Assembly (NCBI GenBank): GCA_016182795.1
Contig: JACPFW010000044.1
Location: 17,270 to 81,269, forward strand
Length of the DNA: 64,000 nt
Direction of reading: 5' to 3'
DNA from: Gemmatimonadota bacterium
GTDB taxonomy: Bacteria > Gemmatimonadota > Gemmatimonadetes > Gemmatimonadales > Gemmatimonadaceae
The notes beneath the pieces were generated by a model. It saw only the letters and a list, made by a program, of their open reading frames with translations, had not been told where the DNA came from and did not search any database. Both the position numbers and the translations under genes were made by a program. Positions 7,679 through 16,946 of the stretch are shown one piece after another (position 1 is the first letter of the stretch; every line of letters starts with the position of its first letter).

Positions 7679-8830
7679 TCAGCGGTAGAGCTGTATGGTG
7701 CGCGCCTTCTTCTGGAACGCCACGAGCGCCGGAAGGGACGCATCGACCAGCGAGTCGGGGTCGGCGCCGCGCGCCACGAGAGCGAGCGCCGCGCCCAGGC
7801 CAGGAGCGGCGCCGGCGCCTGTGAGGCGCAGCGAGTCGCCGTGCACCTTCCAGACGGCCCACGCCAGATCGAGCGTCAGGCGTCCCGTCTGCACACTTTC
7901 GCGGTCGAGCACCTCAATGCGGATGCCCGGCACGCTCACGCCATCGTACTTGCCGTCGGTCGGCGAGTGCGGCGTAAAGCGCTCCTCGGTGAAACGGACA
8001 CCGGGCAACGGGCGATCGGCAAGCTCGTCGAGCACGCGCTTGGGGTTCAGCCACGGCGCCCCGACCTGCGTGAACGGATACGCGGTGCCTCGCCCAAGCG
8101 AGAGGGCGGTGCCCTCGAGCGGAAGGAGCGACGCGGCGAGCAGGATATCGTCCACCGACTTCACTTCGTCCACCGGCGAGGCCCACGGCAGCTTGCTCTC
8201 GTTCCCCCAGAAGCGTTCGCGCCGGACCCCGCGCGCGGGGACGACGTGCAGGTCGGCGCCGTCCGGCAGGCTCGCCGAGTACAGGCGCAGCACCTCGCCG
8301 ACCGACAGGCCGTAGCGCACGGGGATCGCCACATCGCTCCCCGTCACTGGACGCCACATCGGGCCGTTGTTCTGCTCTCCGCCGAGCGACGGGGGATGGT
8401 CGAGAATCACCACGCGCGCCTTGTGCCGGGCCGCCTGGGCCACGATGCCGTGCAGCTTGGCGATGGACGACCGCGCGGCGAAGCCGCCGTCGGCGATGTC
8501 GATCACGGCGCCGTTGACGCCGCGCCAGGACGCGTCGTTGAGCGCCGAGTCGGGCGAGATGACCGCGAGGAGATGGACATTCATGCGCCGTACGCGGCCG
8601 TCGTCGCGCAGGTCGGACGGGCTGGGCAGTCCGCCGCGCGGTCCCGGGTGCTCCGTGATCCAGACAACCCCGCGCCCGGCCAGCAGGCGCAGGCTGTCCT
8701 CGACGAGCACGGTCATGCTCGCCCGGACTTTCTCTGGGCGCCCCCGTCCCGCATCTTCTCTGGGGCGCCCAGAAGACGCACAGGCCGCCAGCAGTGCCAC
8801 TCCGAACATCCACGCCAAGGTCCGATGCAC
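7679..8830 (-). CDS. NamZ-like (DUF1343) lipoprotein, divergent active site
   Basis: 383 residues. From the GTG at 8830 there is HR, a hydrophobic stretch and a clean lipobox LAAC (Cys17). The body matches the DUF1343/NamZ exo-beta-N-acetylmuramidase family: ILDHPPSLGG, PVRYGLSVGEVLRLY, SLGRGTAYPFTQVGAPWL and VSVPGIRIEVLDRE. The family's SPEHG motif, whose Glu is regarded as catalytic, is replaced by SPDSA at 92-96, so activity is doubtful or changed. Its start overlaps the start of the divergently transcribed GH3 fusion gene, whose predicted N-acetylglucosaminidase activity fits the same pathway (muropeptide salvage). An ATG at 8809 is possible but would lose the charged n-region. Confidence 0.82.
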   Translation of the reverse strand: MHRTLAWMFGVALLAACASSGRPREDAGRGRPEKVRASMTVLVEDSLRLLAGRGVVWITEHPGPRGGLPSPSDLRDDGRVRRMNVHLLAVISPDSALNDASWRGVNGAVIDIADGGFAARSSIAKLHGIVAQAARHKARVVILDHPPSLGGEQNNGPMWRPVTGSDVAIPVRYGLSVGEVLRLYSASLPDGADLHVVPARGVRRERFWGNESKLPWASPVDEVKSVDDILLAASLLPLEGTALSLGRGTAYPFTQVGAPWLNPKRVLDELADRPLPGVRFTEERFTPHSPTDGKYDGVSVPGIRIEVLDRESVQTGRLTLDLAWAVWKVHGDSLRLTGAGAAPGLGAALALVARGADPDSLVDASLPALVAFQKKARTIQLYR

Positions 8831-11725
8831 GCTCGTCGTCTCGCCTCGTTGATGGCTTTTGCCGCGCTCGCCGCGGCGTCGTGCGGCCGCCTTCGTTCGA
8901 CGGCCGCCGTAGTTCCTGATGTAACCCGCCCGACGGCTCCAAAGTTCACGCCGTCGCTGACCGCGCCGCTGAACGATGTCGCGAGGACATGGATCGAGCA
9001 AACCCTCGCCAGTCTGACGCTCCGCCAGAAGGTCGCTCAGATGACCTCCGCCTGGGTGCTCGGCGACTACACCAGCACCAGCGACCCCAGTTACGTCGAG
9101 GTGCGGGAGTGGGTGGAGAAAGACGAAGTCGGCGGCATCACGATGTCGCTCGGCACGCCGATCGAGGTGGCCGCCAAGCTGAACGACCTGCAGAAGCTGG
9201 CGCGCATCCCGATGCTCGTGCACTCCGACCTCGAGCCCAACCTCGGCCGGCTCGAGGGCGGCATCTTCGCCCCGTATACGTACGGCGCCGGCTCGGCGAC
9301 GGTGATCCCCGCCAACATGGCGATCGGCGCGACCGGCGACACGTCGCTGGCGCGCCGCGCCGGCGAGATCACCGGACGCGAGGCGATGGCCATTGGCATC
9401 AATACGGTGTTTGCGCCGACGGTGGACGTGAACAACAACCCCGCCAACCCGGTGATCAACACCCGCTCGTTCGGCGAGGACCCCGCCGCGGTGGCGGCGA
9501 TGTCGGCGGCGTTCGTGCGCGGCGTGCAGTCGGCGGGCGCGGTGGCCACCGCCAAGCATTTCCCGGGACATGGCGACACCGACACGGATTCGCATCTCGC
9601 GCTGCCGGTGGTGAAGAGCGATCGCGCGCGGCTCGATAAGGTGGAGCTGATGCCGTTCCGGGCGGCGATCCAGGCCGGCGTGCAGGCGGTGATGTCGGCG
9701 CACATCGCGCTCCCGGCGATCGGACAGGACAACACGCCGGCAACGCTACGCAAGGATGTCATCACCGGCTTGCTGCGCGACACGCTCGGGTTCAAGGGCG
9801 TGGCCTACACCGACGCGCTGTCGATGGAAGGCATCGGCGCCGGATTCACCGTGGAAAAGAGCGCGGTGGCGGCGGTCAAGGCCGGCGCCGACGTGCTGCT
9901 CAAGCCCACCGACATCCGGCGCGCCATCAATGCCGTAGTGGCCGCGGTGGAGAGCGGCGAGATCCCAATGGCCCGCATCGACGCGTCGGTGCGCCGCCTC
10001 CTCGAAATGAAGCTGCGCGTGGGCGTCATCCAGCGTCCGTTTGTCTCGCTCGAGGCGCTGCGCGATTCCGTGGGCGCCGCCGGACACCGCAAGCTCGCCG
10101 CGGAGATCGCGGAGAAGGCCATCACACTCGTGCGCGACCGTCGCGGCCTCGTGCCGCTGGCCCGGGGCGTGCCGACGCTGATCCTCACCTACGCGCCCGA
10201 GCAGGACATCGCCGCCGGTCGCACGTTTGGCGGCACGCTCCGCGGCGCGCTGGGCGCCGGCACACGGGTGCAGCGCATTGGGCCGCGCACGCCGCGCAGC
10301 GAACTCGATTCGCTCGGCCAGGGGATGCAGCGGGTCGTGTTCAGCACGCACGGCCGCACCATCGAAGGCGAGGGCAAGCTGGCGATCGCGCCGCAGGTGG
10401 CGCAGTGGATCGACTCGGTGGCCGCCCAGCTTCCGGTGGTGATGGTGTCGCACGGCAACCCGTATGTCATTCGCCAGTTCCGCCACGTCGGCACGTACGC
10501 CATGGCGTATGGCACCGGCGCTACGATGGAAACCGCGTCGGCGCTGGCAATGGCCGGACGCCGCGCGATCAGCGGCCATTCGCCCATTTCGCTTCCCGGC
10601 TTCTACTCGCGCGGAGACGGCATTCCGCGCGTCCTCCCGTTCCCGAGCCAGACGCTCCCGACCGTCATGAAGGACTCGCTACAGCACATTCTCGACCGCG
10701 CGGTGCGCGATTCGGCGTTCCCGGGCGCGGTGGCGATCATCGGCCGCAAGGACCGGGTGCTGGCGACGATCAGCGCCGGACGCACCGACTGGCGCGCGGG
10801 CTTCCCCGCCCCGGACGATCGCACGCTGTGGGACATGGCGTCGCTCACCAAGGTGACGGCCACGACCTCCGCCATCATGCAGCTCGTCGACGCCGGCAAG
10901 GTAGACATCAACGCGCCGGTGCAGAAATACCTCCCCGACTGGCAGGGGCCCGGCAAGGAGAAGGTGCTGATTCGTCACCTGCTCACGCACTCGTCGGGTC
11001 TCGTGGCTTGGCGGCCGCTGTACAAGGAGGCGACGACGCCGCAGCAGGCGATGCAAATCGTCTTTCAGGCCCCGCTCGACACGCTCCCCGGCGCCCGGAT
11101 GCTCTACAGCGACCTCAACTTCATTCTGCTGGGCCAGGTTGTGCAGCGCGTGAGCGGCATGACGCTCGACGCGTACGTGGCGGCCAACATCTTTGGTCCG
11201 CTCAAGATGACGGACACCCAGTTCAATCCGCCCAAGTCGCTGATGGCGCGCATCGCGCCCACCGAAGTGGACCCGTGGCGCCAGCGCCACATCCAGGGTG
11301 AGGTGCACGACGAGAACGCCTTCGTGCTGGGCGGCGTCTCCGGACATGCCGGCCTGTTCTCCACCGCGCACGACGTGTCGCGCCTCTGCCAGGCCTATCT
11401 GAACGGCGGCACGCTCGATGGGGTGAAAATCTGGTCGCCCGAGACCGTGAAGCTGTTCACGACGGTGCAGGACTCGACCTTCTCCAACCGCGCGCTTGGC
11501 TGGGAGACGCCCAACGGGGCCAACTCGGCGGGGCGCGTAATGCGGCGGCCGGCCTTTGGACACACCGGGTTTACGGGAACCTCCATCTGGGTCGACCCGG
11601 CCAACGACCTGTTCGTCGTGCTCCTCACCAACCGCGTGAACCCCACGCGGCAGAACAGCAAGATTGGCGGGGTACGACAGGCGGTGGCGGATATGGCCGA
11701 GGCGGTGCTCACGGCCGCGCGCTAG
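8825..11725 (+). CDS. GH3 beta-N-acetylglucosaminidase fused to serine beta-lactamase-family domain
   Basis: 966 residues, secreted (signal ending near Cys20, possible lipoprotein). Domain 1 (about 45-600) is glycoside hydrolase 3 of the NagZ type. It has KHFPGHGDT at 244-252 with the downstream DSH, and the nucleophile Asp330 in YTDALSMEG. Domain 2 (about 620-960) is a class C beta-lactamase/DD-peptidase-like fold with Ser673-x-x-Lys676 (SLTK), YSD-L-N at 761 in the Tyr-x-Asn position, and HTG at 913-915 replacing KTG. The fusion could cut both the sugar and the peptide/ester part of muropeptides in the periplasm. GH3-beta-lactamase fusions are known in Bacteroidota. The first five start bases lie inside the divergent NamZ-like gene. 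Confidence 0.93.
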   Translation: MHARRLASLMAFAALAAASCGRLRSTAAVVPDVTRPTAPKFTPSLTAPLNDVARTWIEQTLASLTLRQKVAQMTSAWVLGDYTSTSDPSYVEVREWVEKDEVGGITMSLGTPIEVAAKLNDLQKLARIPMLVHSDLEPNLGRLEGGIFAPYTYGAGSATVIPANMAIGATGDTSLARRAGEITGREAMAIGINTVFAPTVDVNNNPANPVINTRSFGEDPAAVAAMSAAFVRGVQSAGAVATAKHFPGHGDTDTDSHLALPVVKSDRARLDKVELMPFRAAIQAGVQAVMSAHIALPAIGQDNTPATLRKDVITGLLRDTLGFKGVAYTDALSMEGIGAGFTVEKSAVAAVKAGADVLLKPTDIRRAINAVVAAVESGEIPMARIDASVRRLLEMKLRVGVIQRPFVSLEALRDSVGAAGHRKLAAEIAEKAITLVRDRRGLVPLARGVPTLILTYAPEQDIAAGRTFGGTLRGALGAGTRVQRIGPRTPRSELDSLGQGMQRVVFSTHGRTIEGEGKLAIAPQVAQWIDSVAAQLPVVMVSHGNPYVIRQFRHVGTYAMAYGTGATMETASALAMAGRRAISGHSPISLPGFYSRGDGIPRVLPFPSQTLPTVMKDSLQHILDRAVRDSAFPGAVAIIGRKDRVLATISAGRTDWRAGFPAPDDRTLWDMASLTKVTATTSAIMQLVDAGKVDINAPVQKYLPDWQGPGKEKVLIRHLLTHSSGLVAWRPLYKEATTPQQAMQIVFQAPLDTLPGARMLYSDLNFILLGQVVQRVSGMTLDAYVAANIFGPLKMTDTQFNPPKSLMARIAPTEVDPWRQRHIQGEVHDENAFVLGGVSGHAGLFSTAHDVSRLCQAYLNGGTLDGVKIWSPETVKLFTTVQDSTFSNRALGWETPNGANSAGRVMRRPAFGHTGFTGTSIWVDPANDLFVVLLTNRVNPTRQNSKIGGVRQAVADMAEAVLTAAR

Positions 11726-11728
11726 CTC

Positions 11729-12856
11729 GTGTCGGACGCGCCGGACCGATCGGCTCCGCGTCATCTTGAGTCTCTCACGGGGCTCCGCTTCGTTGCGGCT
11801 CTCTGGGTGCTCGTCTACCATGCGATGCCACGGACGGCGCTGCCGAAGCCGGCGGCCGCAGTCGCGGCCACCGGGTATCTCGGTGTTGGCGTGTTCTTCG
11901 TGCTGTCGGGCTTCATTCTCACGTACGTCTATGGGTTGGCCGCCGAGGATGGTACACTCGTACGGCGAGACTTCTGGCGGGCCCGATTAGCACGGATCTA
12001 CCCGGCGTACGCGGCGGCGCTGGTGTTCACTATTCAGCTGCTCGTGCGCAATCTGCTCGTGGCACCTGGCCCCTCGGGCGCGACGCTGCTTGGCATAGCA
12101 GCCACCACCATTTCGCTGACGCAGGCATGGATTCCCGGATGGGGTGTTTGGTGGAACACGCCGGGCTGGTCACTCTCAGCTGAGGTGTTCTTCTATCTCG
12201 TCTTCCCGCTGCTCGCGCCGTGGGTGCTTCGTCGCGGCTTGCGTGCGTCAATCGTGCTGGGGCTCTCCTGCGCCGGCGTGACGGCGGCGCTCGGCCTGCT
12301 GCTGGACGGCGCCGCCGGCGGCGACGCCGGCAGGCTTAGCGTTGCGATGCTCGGGTGGATCACCGCGTGGACGCCGATGGTGCGGCTTCCGGAGTTCGTT
12401 CTGGGCATGTTCGCCGGGCACCTGTACCTGCGCGGTGTCAGGCTGCCCCAGATCGCCGGCACCCTTGCGGCTGCGGCGCTCGTCGGCGTTGCGATGTCCA
12501 CGAGCACGAAATCCGGGTCCGTTGCGCGCCTCGCCGCGGTCGGACTGTGCATTGCCGTCTTTATCGGCGCGCGCGCGTCGTCAACGGCGCGCGGCGTGTT
12601 GGGAGCGCCGTGGATGGTGCGCCTCGGCAATGCGTCCTATGCCCTCTATCTCTTCCACGGGACGACGCACTCGTATTTTCTGGCGGTCGCCAACCGCACG
12701 CTGGGCCGCGAGTGGGCGCAGGGCTACACCGCTTTCTTTGTATACACCCTCATCGCGGCAGGAATCGCCCTGCTGGTGCACGACCGGCTGGAGCTGCCGG
12801 CGCGGCGCTTCCTGCGCGGCGGGCCGCGCGGCGCAGTCCCCCGCCCGTTTTGGTAG
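11729..12856 (+). CDS. Acyltransferase family 3 (OafA/YrhL-like) membrane protein
   Basis: 375-residue polytopic membrane protein. The N-terminus holds LTGLRFVAALWVLVYHAMP, with the catalytic His of the family, then YLGVGVFFVLSGFIL and FWRARLARIYP, all typical of membrane O-acyltransferases that modify surface sugars. About ten helices follow, ending with a basic tail. The GTG start at 11729 lies 3 nt after the GH3 fusion stop, so it is co-transcribed. Its place suggests acylation of peptidoglycan or surface glycan, but the substrate is not visible. Confidence 0.88.
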   Translation: MSDAPDRSAPRHLESLTGLRFVAALWVLVYHAMPRTALPKPAAAVAATGYLGVGVFFVLSGFILTYVYGLAAEDGTLVRRDFWRARLARIYPAYAAALVFTIQLLVRNLLVAPGPSGATLLGIAATTISLTQAWIPGWGVWWNTPGWSLSAEVFFYLVFPLLAPWVLRRGLRASIVLGLSCAGVTAALGLLLDGAAGGDAGRLSVAMLGWITAWTPMVRLPEFVLGMFAGHLYLRGVRLPQIAGTLAAAALVGVAMSTSTKSGSVARLAAVGLCIAVFIGARASSTARGVLGAPWMVRLGNASYALYLFHGTTHSYFLAVANRTLGREWAQGYTAFFVYTLIAAGIALLVHDRLELPARRFLRGGPRGAVPRPFW

Positions 12857-12919
12857 CCGGGCTGGCAGTCTGGGCGGACCGTCCCGGACAGCGGAGCATT
12901 AATGGGTTGTTCAGAACCG

Positions 12920-12948
12920 TTGAACCGCCCCCCACCATTCGCTAGATT
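12920..12948 (+). promoter_or_regulatory. Sigma-70-type promoter before the Fe-S carrier/nagB operon
   Basis: TTGAAC (12920-12925) and TAGATT (12943-12948) with a 17-nt spacer, 50 nt upstream of the Fe-S carrier ATG. This makes a separate transcription unit likely for the genes from 12998 onward. Confidence 0.6.
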
Positions 12949-12997
12949 TCGCGTATGTGAGATGGCGGTTCGCCGCCCCCCAACCATGGAGTCACAC

Positions 12998-13354
12998 ATG
13001 AGCACAACGAACACACCCGAAATCGCCCTGTCGATTTCTTCGAACGCCAGCGCCGAAGTGAAGAAGTTCATGGCTGCTGAAGGCGTGTCGCCCGAGGTGG
13101 GCGGCCTGCGCGTGAGCGTGCAGCCCGGCGGCTGCTCGGGCTTTAAGTACAGCCTGCTGATTGAAGACCAGGCGGCCGACGACGACACGGTGCTGTCGCA
13201 GGAAGGCTACCGCGTCTTCGTCGACCCGTTCTCGATGCAGTACCTCAACGGCGTCCAGATCGACTACGTCACGTCGATGCAGGGCTCCGGATTCACGTTC
13301 AAGAACCCGAACTCCACCGGCGGCTGCGGCTGCGGTAGTTCGTTCTCGGCATAA
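12998..13354 (+). CDS. A-type iron-sulfur cluster carrier (SufA/ErpA/IscA family)
   Basis: 118 residues. The three conserved cysteines are present as GGCSGFKY and a C-terminal GGCGCGSSF, the pattern that binds and hands over an Fe-S cluster. The ATG at 12998 is preferred over 12986 because GGAG sits 6 nt before it. It is unusual to find it at the head of an amino-sugar catabolic run rather than a suf operon; only 16 bp separate it from the nagB fusion. Confidence 0.93.
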   Translation: MSTTNTPEIALSISSNASAEVKKFMAAEGVSPEVGGLRVSVQPGGCSGFKYSLLIEDQAADDDTVLSQEGYRVFVDPFSMQYLNGVQIDYVTSMQGSGFTFKNPNSTGGCGCGSSFSA

Positions 13355-13370
13355 CCACGAGAGTAATGCG

Positions 13371-15362
13371 ATGACGTCTGGCAATCGCCACGACGCCGCA
13401 GATGCCCCGAAGGCCCGCGAGACCGCCCAAGCGGCCCCCCGCGGGCCTTCGAGTGTCTCAGGCGCCCTTCTTGCGCTCGAACGCATCCCCACGGTCGTCC
13501 TGGCCGACCATCACGAGATCGCCGTGCAGGTGGCGCGGCGCATCGCCGACACGATCCGCCGCCGCAACGCCGAGGGGCACCACGCGGTGCTCGGTCTGGC
13601 GACGGGGTCGACGCCGATTGGCGTGTATCGCGAGCTGATCCGGATGCACCGGGAGGAGGGGCTGAGCTTCCAGCGCGTCGTCTCGTTCAACCTGGACGAG
13701 TACTACCCGATGGGCCCGGACAACATCCACTCGTACCACCGGTTCATGTGGGAGAACCTGTTCTCGCACGTCGACATCGCGCGCGCGAACGTACACATCC
13801 CCGACGGCACGGTGCCGCGCGACCAGCTCGAGGCGTGGTGCGCGGCGTACGAGCAGGCCGTCCGCGACGCCGGCGGCATCGACGTGCAGCTGCTCGGCAT
13901 CGGCAAGACGGGGCATATCGGCTTCAACGAGCCCGGCTCCGGTGAGCAGAGCCGCACGCGCATGGTGCATCTCGACGCCGTCACGCGCCGCGACGCGGCC
14001 GCCGATTTCTTTGGCGAGGAGTTTGTGCCGCGCGAGGCGGTGACGATGGGCGTGGCCTCGATCTTCGAGGCGCGCGAGATCATCATCATCGCCACCGGCG
14101 AGCACAAGGCGCGCGTGGTGCGCCGCGCCGTCGAGGGGACGGTGAACATCGAGGTCGCCGCCACATTCCTGCAACGCCACCCGTCGACCACGTTCTTCGT
14201 GGACGCCGCCGCGGCCGGCGACCTGACCCGCATCGCCACCCCGTGGCTGCTCGACGAGGTCGAGTGGACGCTTCCGCTGACGCTCGAGGCCGTCACCTGG
14301 CTGTCGCGGACGGTCAACAAGGCGATCCTCAAGCTGACCCAGCAGGACTACGCCGAGCACAAGCTGTCGTCGCTGGTGGCCCGCCACGGCAGCCCCGGCG
14401 CCGTCAACGGCCTCGTCTTCAACCAGCTGGGCGCCAAGATCCGCGGCAAGAGCAAGCTGCCTCACGGCAAGCGCGTCGTCTGCTTCTCGCCGCACCCCGA
14501 CGACGATGTGATCTCGATGGGCGGCATCCTGCGCAAGCTCACCGAGAACGGCAATCAGATCACCGTGGCGTACATGACGAGCGGCAACATTGCCGTCTTC
14601 GACTACGACGTGCGGCGCCACGTGGATTTCCTCCTGCGCATGCACCGCGACCATGGCATCGGCGGCGCCGAGGTGGAGACGCTGGCGGCCAAGGTGCACG
14701 CGTTTCTGGCGGCCAAACAGCCGGGCGACGTGGATATTCCCGAGGTCGGCGAAATCAAGCGTCTGATCCGCGAGGCGGAGGCGATCAGCGGGCTCGAGAC
14801 GGTGGGCTTGCCGGCGTCGAGCGGGCGCTTTCTGAACCTTCCGTTCTATCAGACGGGCAAGGTCAAGAAGGATCCCATCGGCCCCGCCGACGTGCAGATC
14901 GTCAAGCAGCTGCTGGCGGAACAGAAGCCCGAGTACATCTTTGTCGCCGGCGATCTCTCGGACCCGCACGGCACGCACCGGATGTGCAAGGAAGCGATCG
15001 ATGCCGCCATCGCGGAGCTGTGGCCCAATCGGACGCACGGACCACAGACTGACCTCGCGCGCCGCATCGACGATGCGCCGCCGCTGCTCCAGACCCCGGA
15101 GGTGTGGCTGTACCGCGGCGCGTGGCAGGAATGGCCGGTGACGGAGGCCACGTGGCTGGTGCCGATGTCGCAGGAGGAGTTGCGCTACAAGATTCAGGCC
15201 ATCTTCAAGCATCAAAGCCAGAAGGACTCGATGCCGTTCCCGGGGCAGGATGACCGCGAGTTCTGGCAGCGGGTGGAGCAGCGCAACAAGGATACCGCCG
15301 CGATTCTCGATCAGCTCGGCCTCGCCGAGTATTTCGCCATGGAGGCGTATGTCGTCGACTAG
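13371..15362 (+). CDS. nagB: Glucosamine-6-phosphate deaminase fused to PIG-L/LmbE deacetylase domain
   Basis: 663 residues. Residues about 40-300 are NagB: LATGSTP at 76-82, LDEYY at 108-112 and GIGKTGHIGFNEPGS at 176-190, the sugar-phosphate isomerase/deaminase active site. Residues about 360-640 are a zinc PIG-L/LmbE domain with HPDDD at 375-379 and the distal SDPHGTHR. NagB converts GlcN-6-P to Fru-6-P and ammonia. PIG-L enzymes remove N-acetyl groups from GlcNAc-containing molecules, so the fusion could deacetylate then deaminate GlcNAc-6-P, replacing the NagA missing here. Similar long NagB proteins occur in Bacteroidota. It sits between the Fe-S carrier and a symporter. Confidence 0.93.
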   Translation: MTSGNRHDAADAPKARETAQAAPRGPSSVSGALLALERIPTVVLADHHEIAVQVARRIADTIRRRNAEGHHAVLGLATGSTPIGVYRELIRMHREEGLSFQRVVSFNLDEYYPMGPDNIHSYHRFMWENLFSHVDIARANVHIPDGTVPRDQLEAWCAAYEQAVRDAGGIDVQLLGIGKTGHIGFNEPGSGEQSRTRMVHLDAVTRRDAAADFFGEEFVPREAVTMGVASIFEAREIIIIATGEHKARVVRRAVEGTVNIEVAATFLQRHPSTTFFVDAAAAGDLTRIATPWLLDEVEWTLPLTLEAVTWLSRTVNKAILKLTQQDYAEHKLSSLVARHGSPGAVNGLVFNQLGAKIRGKSKLPHGKRVVCFSPHPDDDVISMGGILRKLTENGNQITVAYMTSGNIAVFDYDVRRHVDFLLRMHRDHGIGGAEVETLAAKVHAFLAAKQPGDVDIPEVGEIKRLIREAEAISGLETVGLPASSGRFLNLPFYQTGKVKKDPIGPADVQIVKQLLAEQKPEYIFVAGDLSDPHGTHRMCKEAIDAAIAELWPNRTHGPQTDLARRIDDAPPLLQTPEVWLYRGAWQEWPVTEATWLVPMSQEELRYKIQAIFKHQSQKDSMPFPGQDDREFWQRVEQRNKDTAAILDQLGLAEYFAMEAYVVD

Positions 15363-15368
15363 CCGCAC

Positions 15369-16892
15369 TTGTGGGTGCACGCCGTGACGGACAGCCGATT
15401 CGGCCTCATTGACCTCCTCGTCCTCGTCATTTACCTCGGCGGCACCACAGCGCTGGGGATGTGGCTGGGGCGCAATCAGAAGAACTCGACAGACTACTTT
15501 GTCGCCGGCCGCAACATTCCATGGTGGGCGGTGATGTTCTCGATTGTGGCCGCCGAGACGAGCGCGCTGACGTTCATCTCGGTGCCGGGGCTGGCCGTGA
15601 TCGGCGACTTCGGGTTCCTGCAGGTCTGCATGGGCTACGTGCTCGGGCGTATCGTCGTGGCGTACGTGCTGCTGCCGCGCTACTTCGAGGGCGAGCTGGT
15701 GACGGCGTACGCGCTGCTCGAGACGCGGTTCGGCCCGCAGGCGAGGCGGTTCACGTCGGTGGTCTTCATGGTGACGCGCGGCATGGCCGACTCGGTGCGC
15801 GTGTTCGCGTCGGCGATCCCCATCGCCATCGTCATTGGCCCCGTCCTGCCGCGCGAGTGGGTGATGCCGGCGGCCATCATCGTGCTCGGCGTCCTGACGA
15901 TCATCTACACGTACAAGGGCGGGATGCGCGCGGTCGTGTGGACCGAACTGCTGCAGGCCGGCGTGTACGCGACGGGCGGACTGGCGGCCGCATACATCGT
16001 CGGCAACGCAGTGGACGGCGGCTGGAGCGCGATCCTCGCGTCGGCCACCGCGGAGAACAAGCTGCGCGTCCTCGACTTCTACACCGGCTTCGACCGGCCG
16101 CACACGGTCTTCGCCGGCATCATCGGCGGCGCGGTGCTGACCATGGCGTCGCACGGCGCCGACCAGACGATCGTGCAGCGCATGCTGTCGGCGCGCACCC
16201 TGCGCGATGCGCAGAAGGCGATCATCGGCAGCGGCATTGCGGTGCTCATCCTGATGACGCTGTTCCTAACGGTCGGCATTGGGCTGTGGAAGTACTATCC
16301 GGGCACGACGGCGGCGCCCGACACGATCTTCCCGACGTTCATTTTCGAGCGGATGCCGCACGGGCTCATTGGCCTGCTCGTGGCATCGATTCTCGCGGCG
16401 ACGATGAGCACGCACTCAGGGGCCATCAACTCGCTGGCGGCAACGACGACGCACGACATCTATGTCCCGCTCAGCAAGAAGGCGCCGACCGATGCGGCGA
16501 CGTTCAAGGCGGGACGCTGGTTCGCGCTGATGTGGGGCTGCGTGCTGACGTTCGGCGCCCTGCTCTTCCCCGAAGGCAAGACGCCGGTGGTGGTGATCGC
16601 GCTGTCGATCGCGTCGTTCACGCAGGGGGCGCTGCTCGGCGCCTTCTTCCTCGGCATCTTCGTCAACCGCGCGCGGCAGCGCGACGCGATCGTGGGCATG
16701 ACCGTGGGCATCGCGGTGATGGCGTTCGTGGTGTTTGCCAAGCCGCTGTCGGCCGCCTATCCGTCGCTGGCGGTCGCGCTCGGCCCGTTCGCCAACGTCG
16801 CGTGGCCGTGGTACGTGCTCATCGGCACCACGATCACGGTCAGCGCCGGCACCATCAGTTCGTACTTCAGGACGCGACCCGCGGCGGCGTAA
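15369..16892 (+). CDS. Sodium:solute symporter (SSS family)
   Basis: About 507 residues and 13-14 membrane helices. Signatures include the N-terminal LVLVIYLGGTTALGMWLG, GRNIPWWAVMFSIVAAETSA (Na+ site region), YTYKGGMRAVVWTELLQ and the SHGADQTIVQRMLSARTLRDA loop. SSS carriers import sugars, sialic acid or other organic solutes with Na+. The context (NagB fusion upstream, GlcNAc kinase downstream) suggests an amino sugar. The start is uncertain: TTG 15369, GTG 15375 or GTG 15384; all lie just after the nagB stop. Confidence 0.9.
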   Translation: MWVHAVTDSRFGLIDLLVLVIYLGGTTALGMWLGRNQKNSTDYFVAGRNIPWWAVMFSIVAAETSALTFISVPGLAVIGDFGFLQVCMGYVLGRIVVAYVLLPRYFEGELVTAYALLETRFGPQARRFTSVVFMVTRGMADSVRVFASAIPIAIVIGPVLPREWVMPAAIIVLGVLTIIYTYKGGMRAVVWTELLQAGVYATGGLAAAYIVGNAVDGGWSAILASATAENKLRVLDFYTGFDRPHTVFAGIIGGAVLTMASHGADQTIVQRMLSARTLRDAQKAIIGSGIAVLILMTLFLTVGIGLWKYYPGTTAAPDTIFPTFIFERMPHGLIGLLVASILAATMSTHSGAINSLAATTTHDIYVPLSKKAPTDAATFKAGRWFALMWGCVLTFGALLFPEGKTPVVVIALSIASFTQGALLGAFFLGIFVNRARQRDAIVGMTVGIAVMAFVVFAKPLSAAYPSLAVALGPFANVAWPWYVLIGTTITVSAGTISSYFRTRPAAA

Positions 16893-16946
16893 TGCCGCGC
16901 TCCGCCCCTTGATCGCACCGCGACACACGGCCAATCTCCGGACCTC

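Noticed and set aside
7586..8824. Upstream extension of the GH3 fusion frame
   Set aside because: Lies antisense in the NamZ-like gene; the signal peptide begins at 8825.
13458..16154. 898-aa open frame on the minus strand
   Set aside because: Antisense to the nagB fusion and symporter; Arg/His-rich composition is typical of high-GC shadow frames, with no domain.
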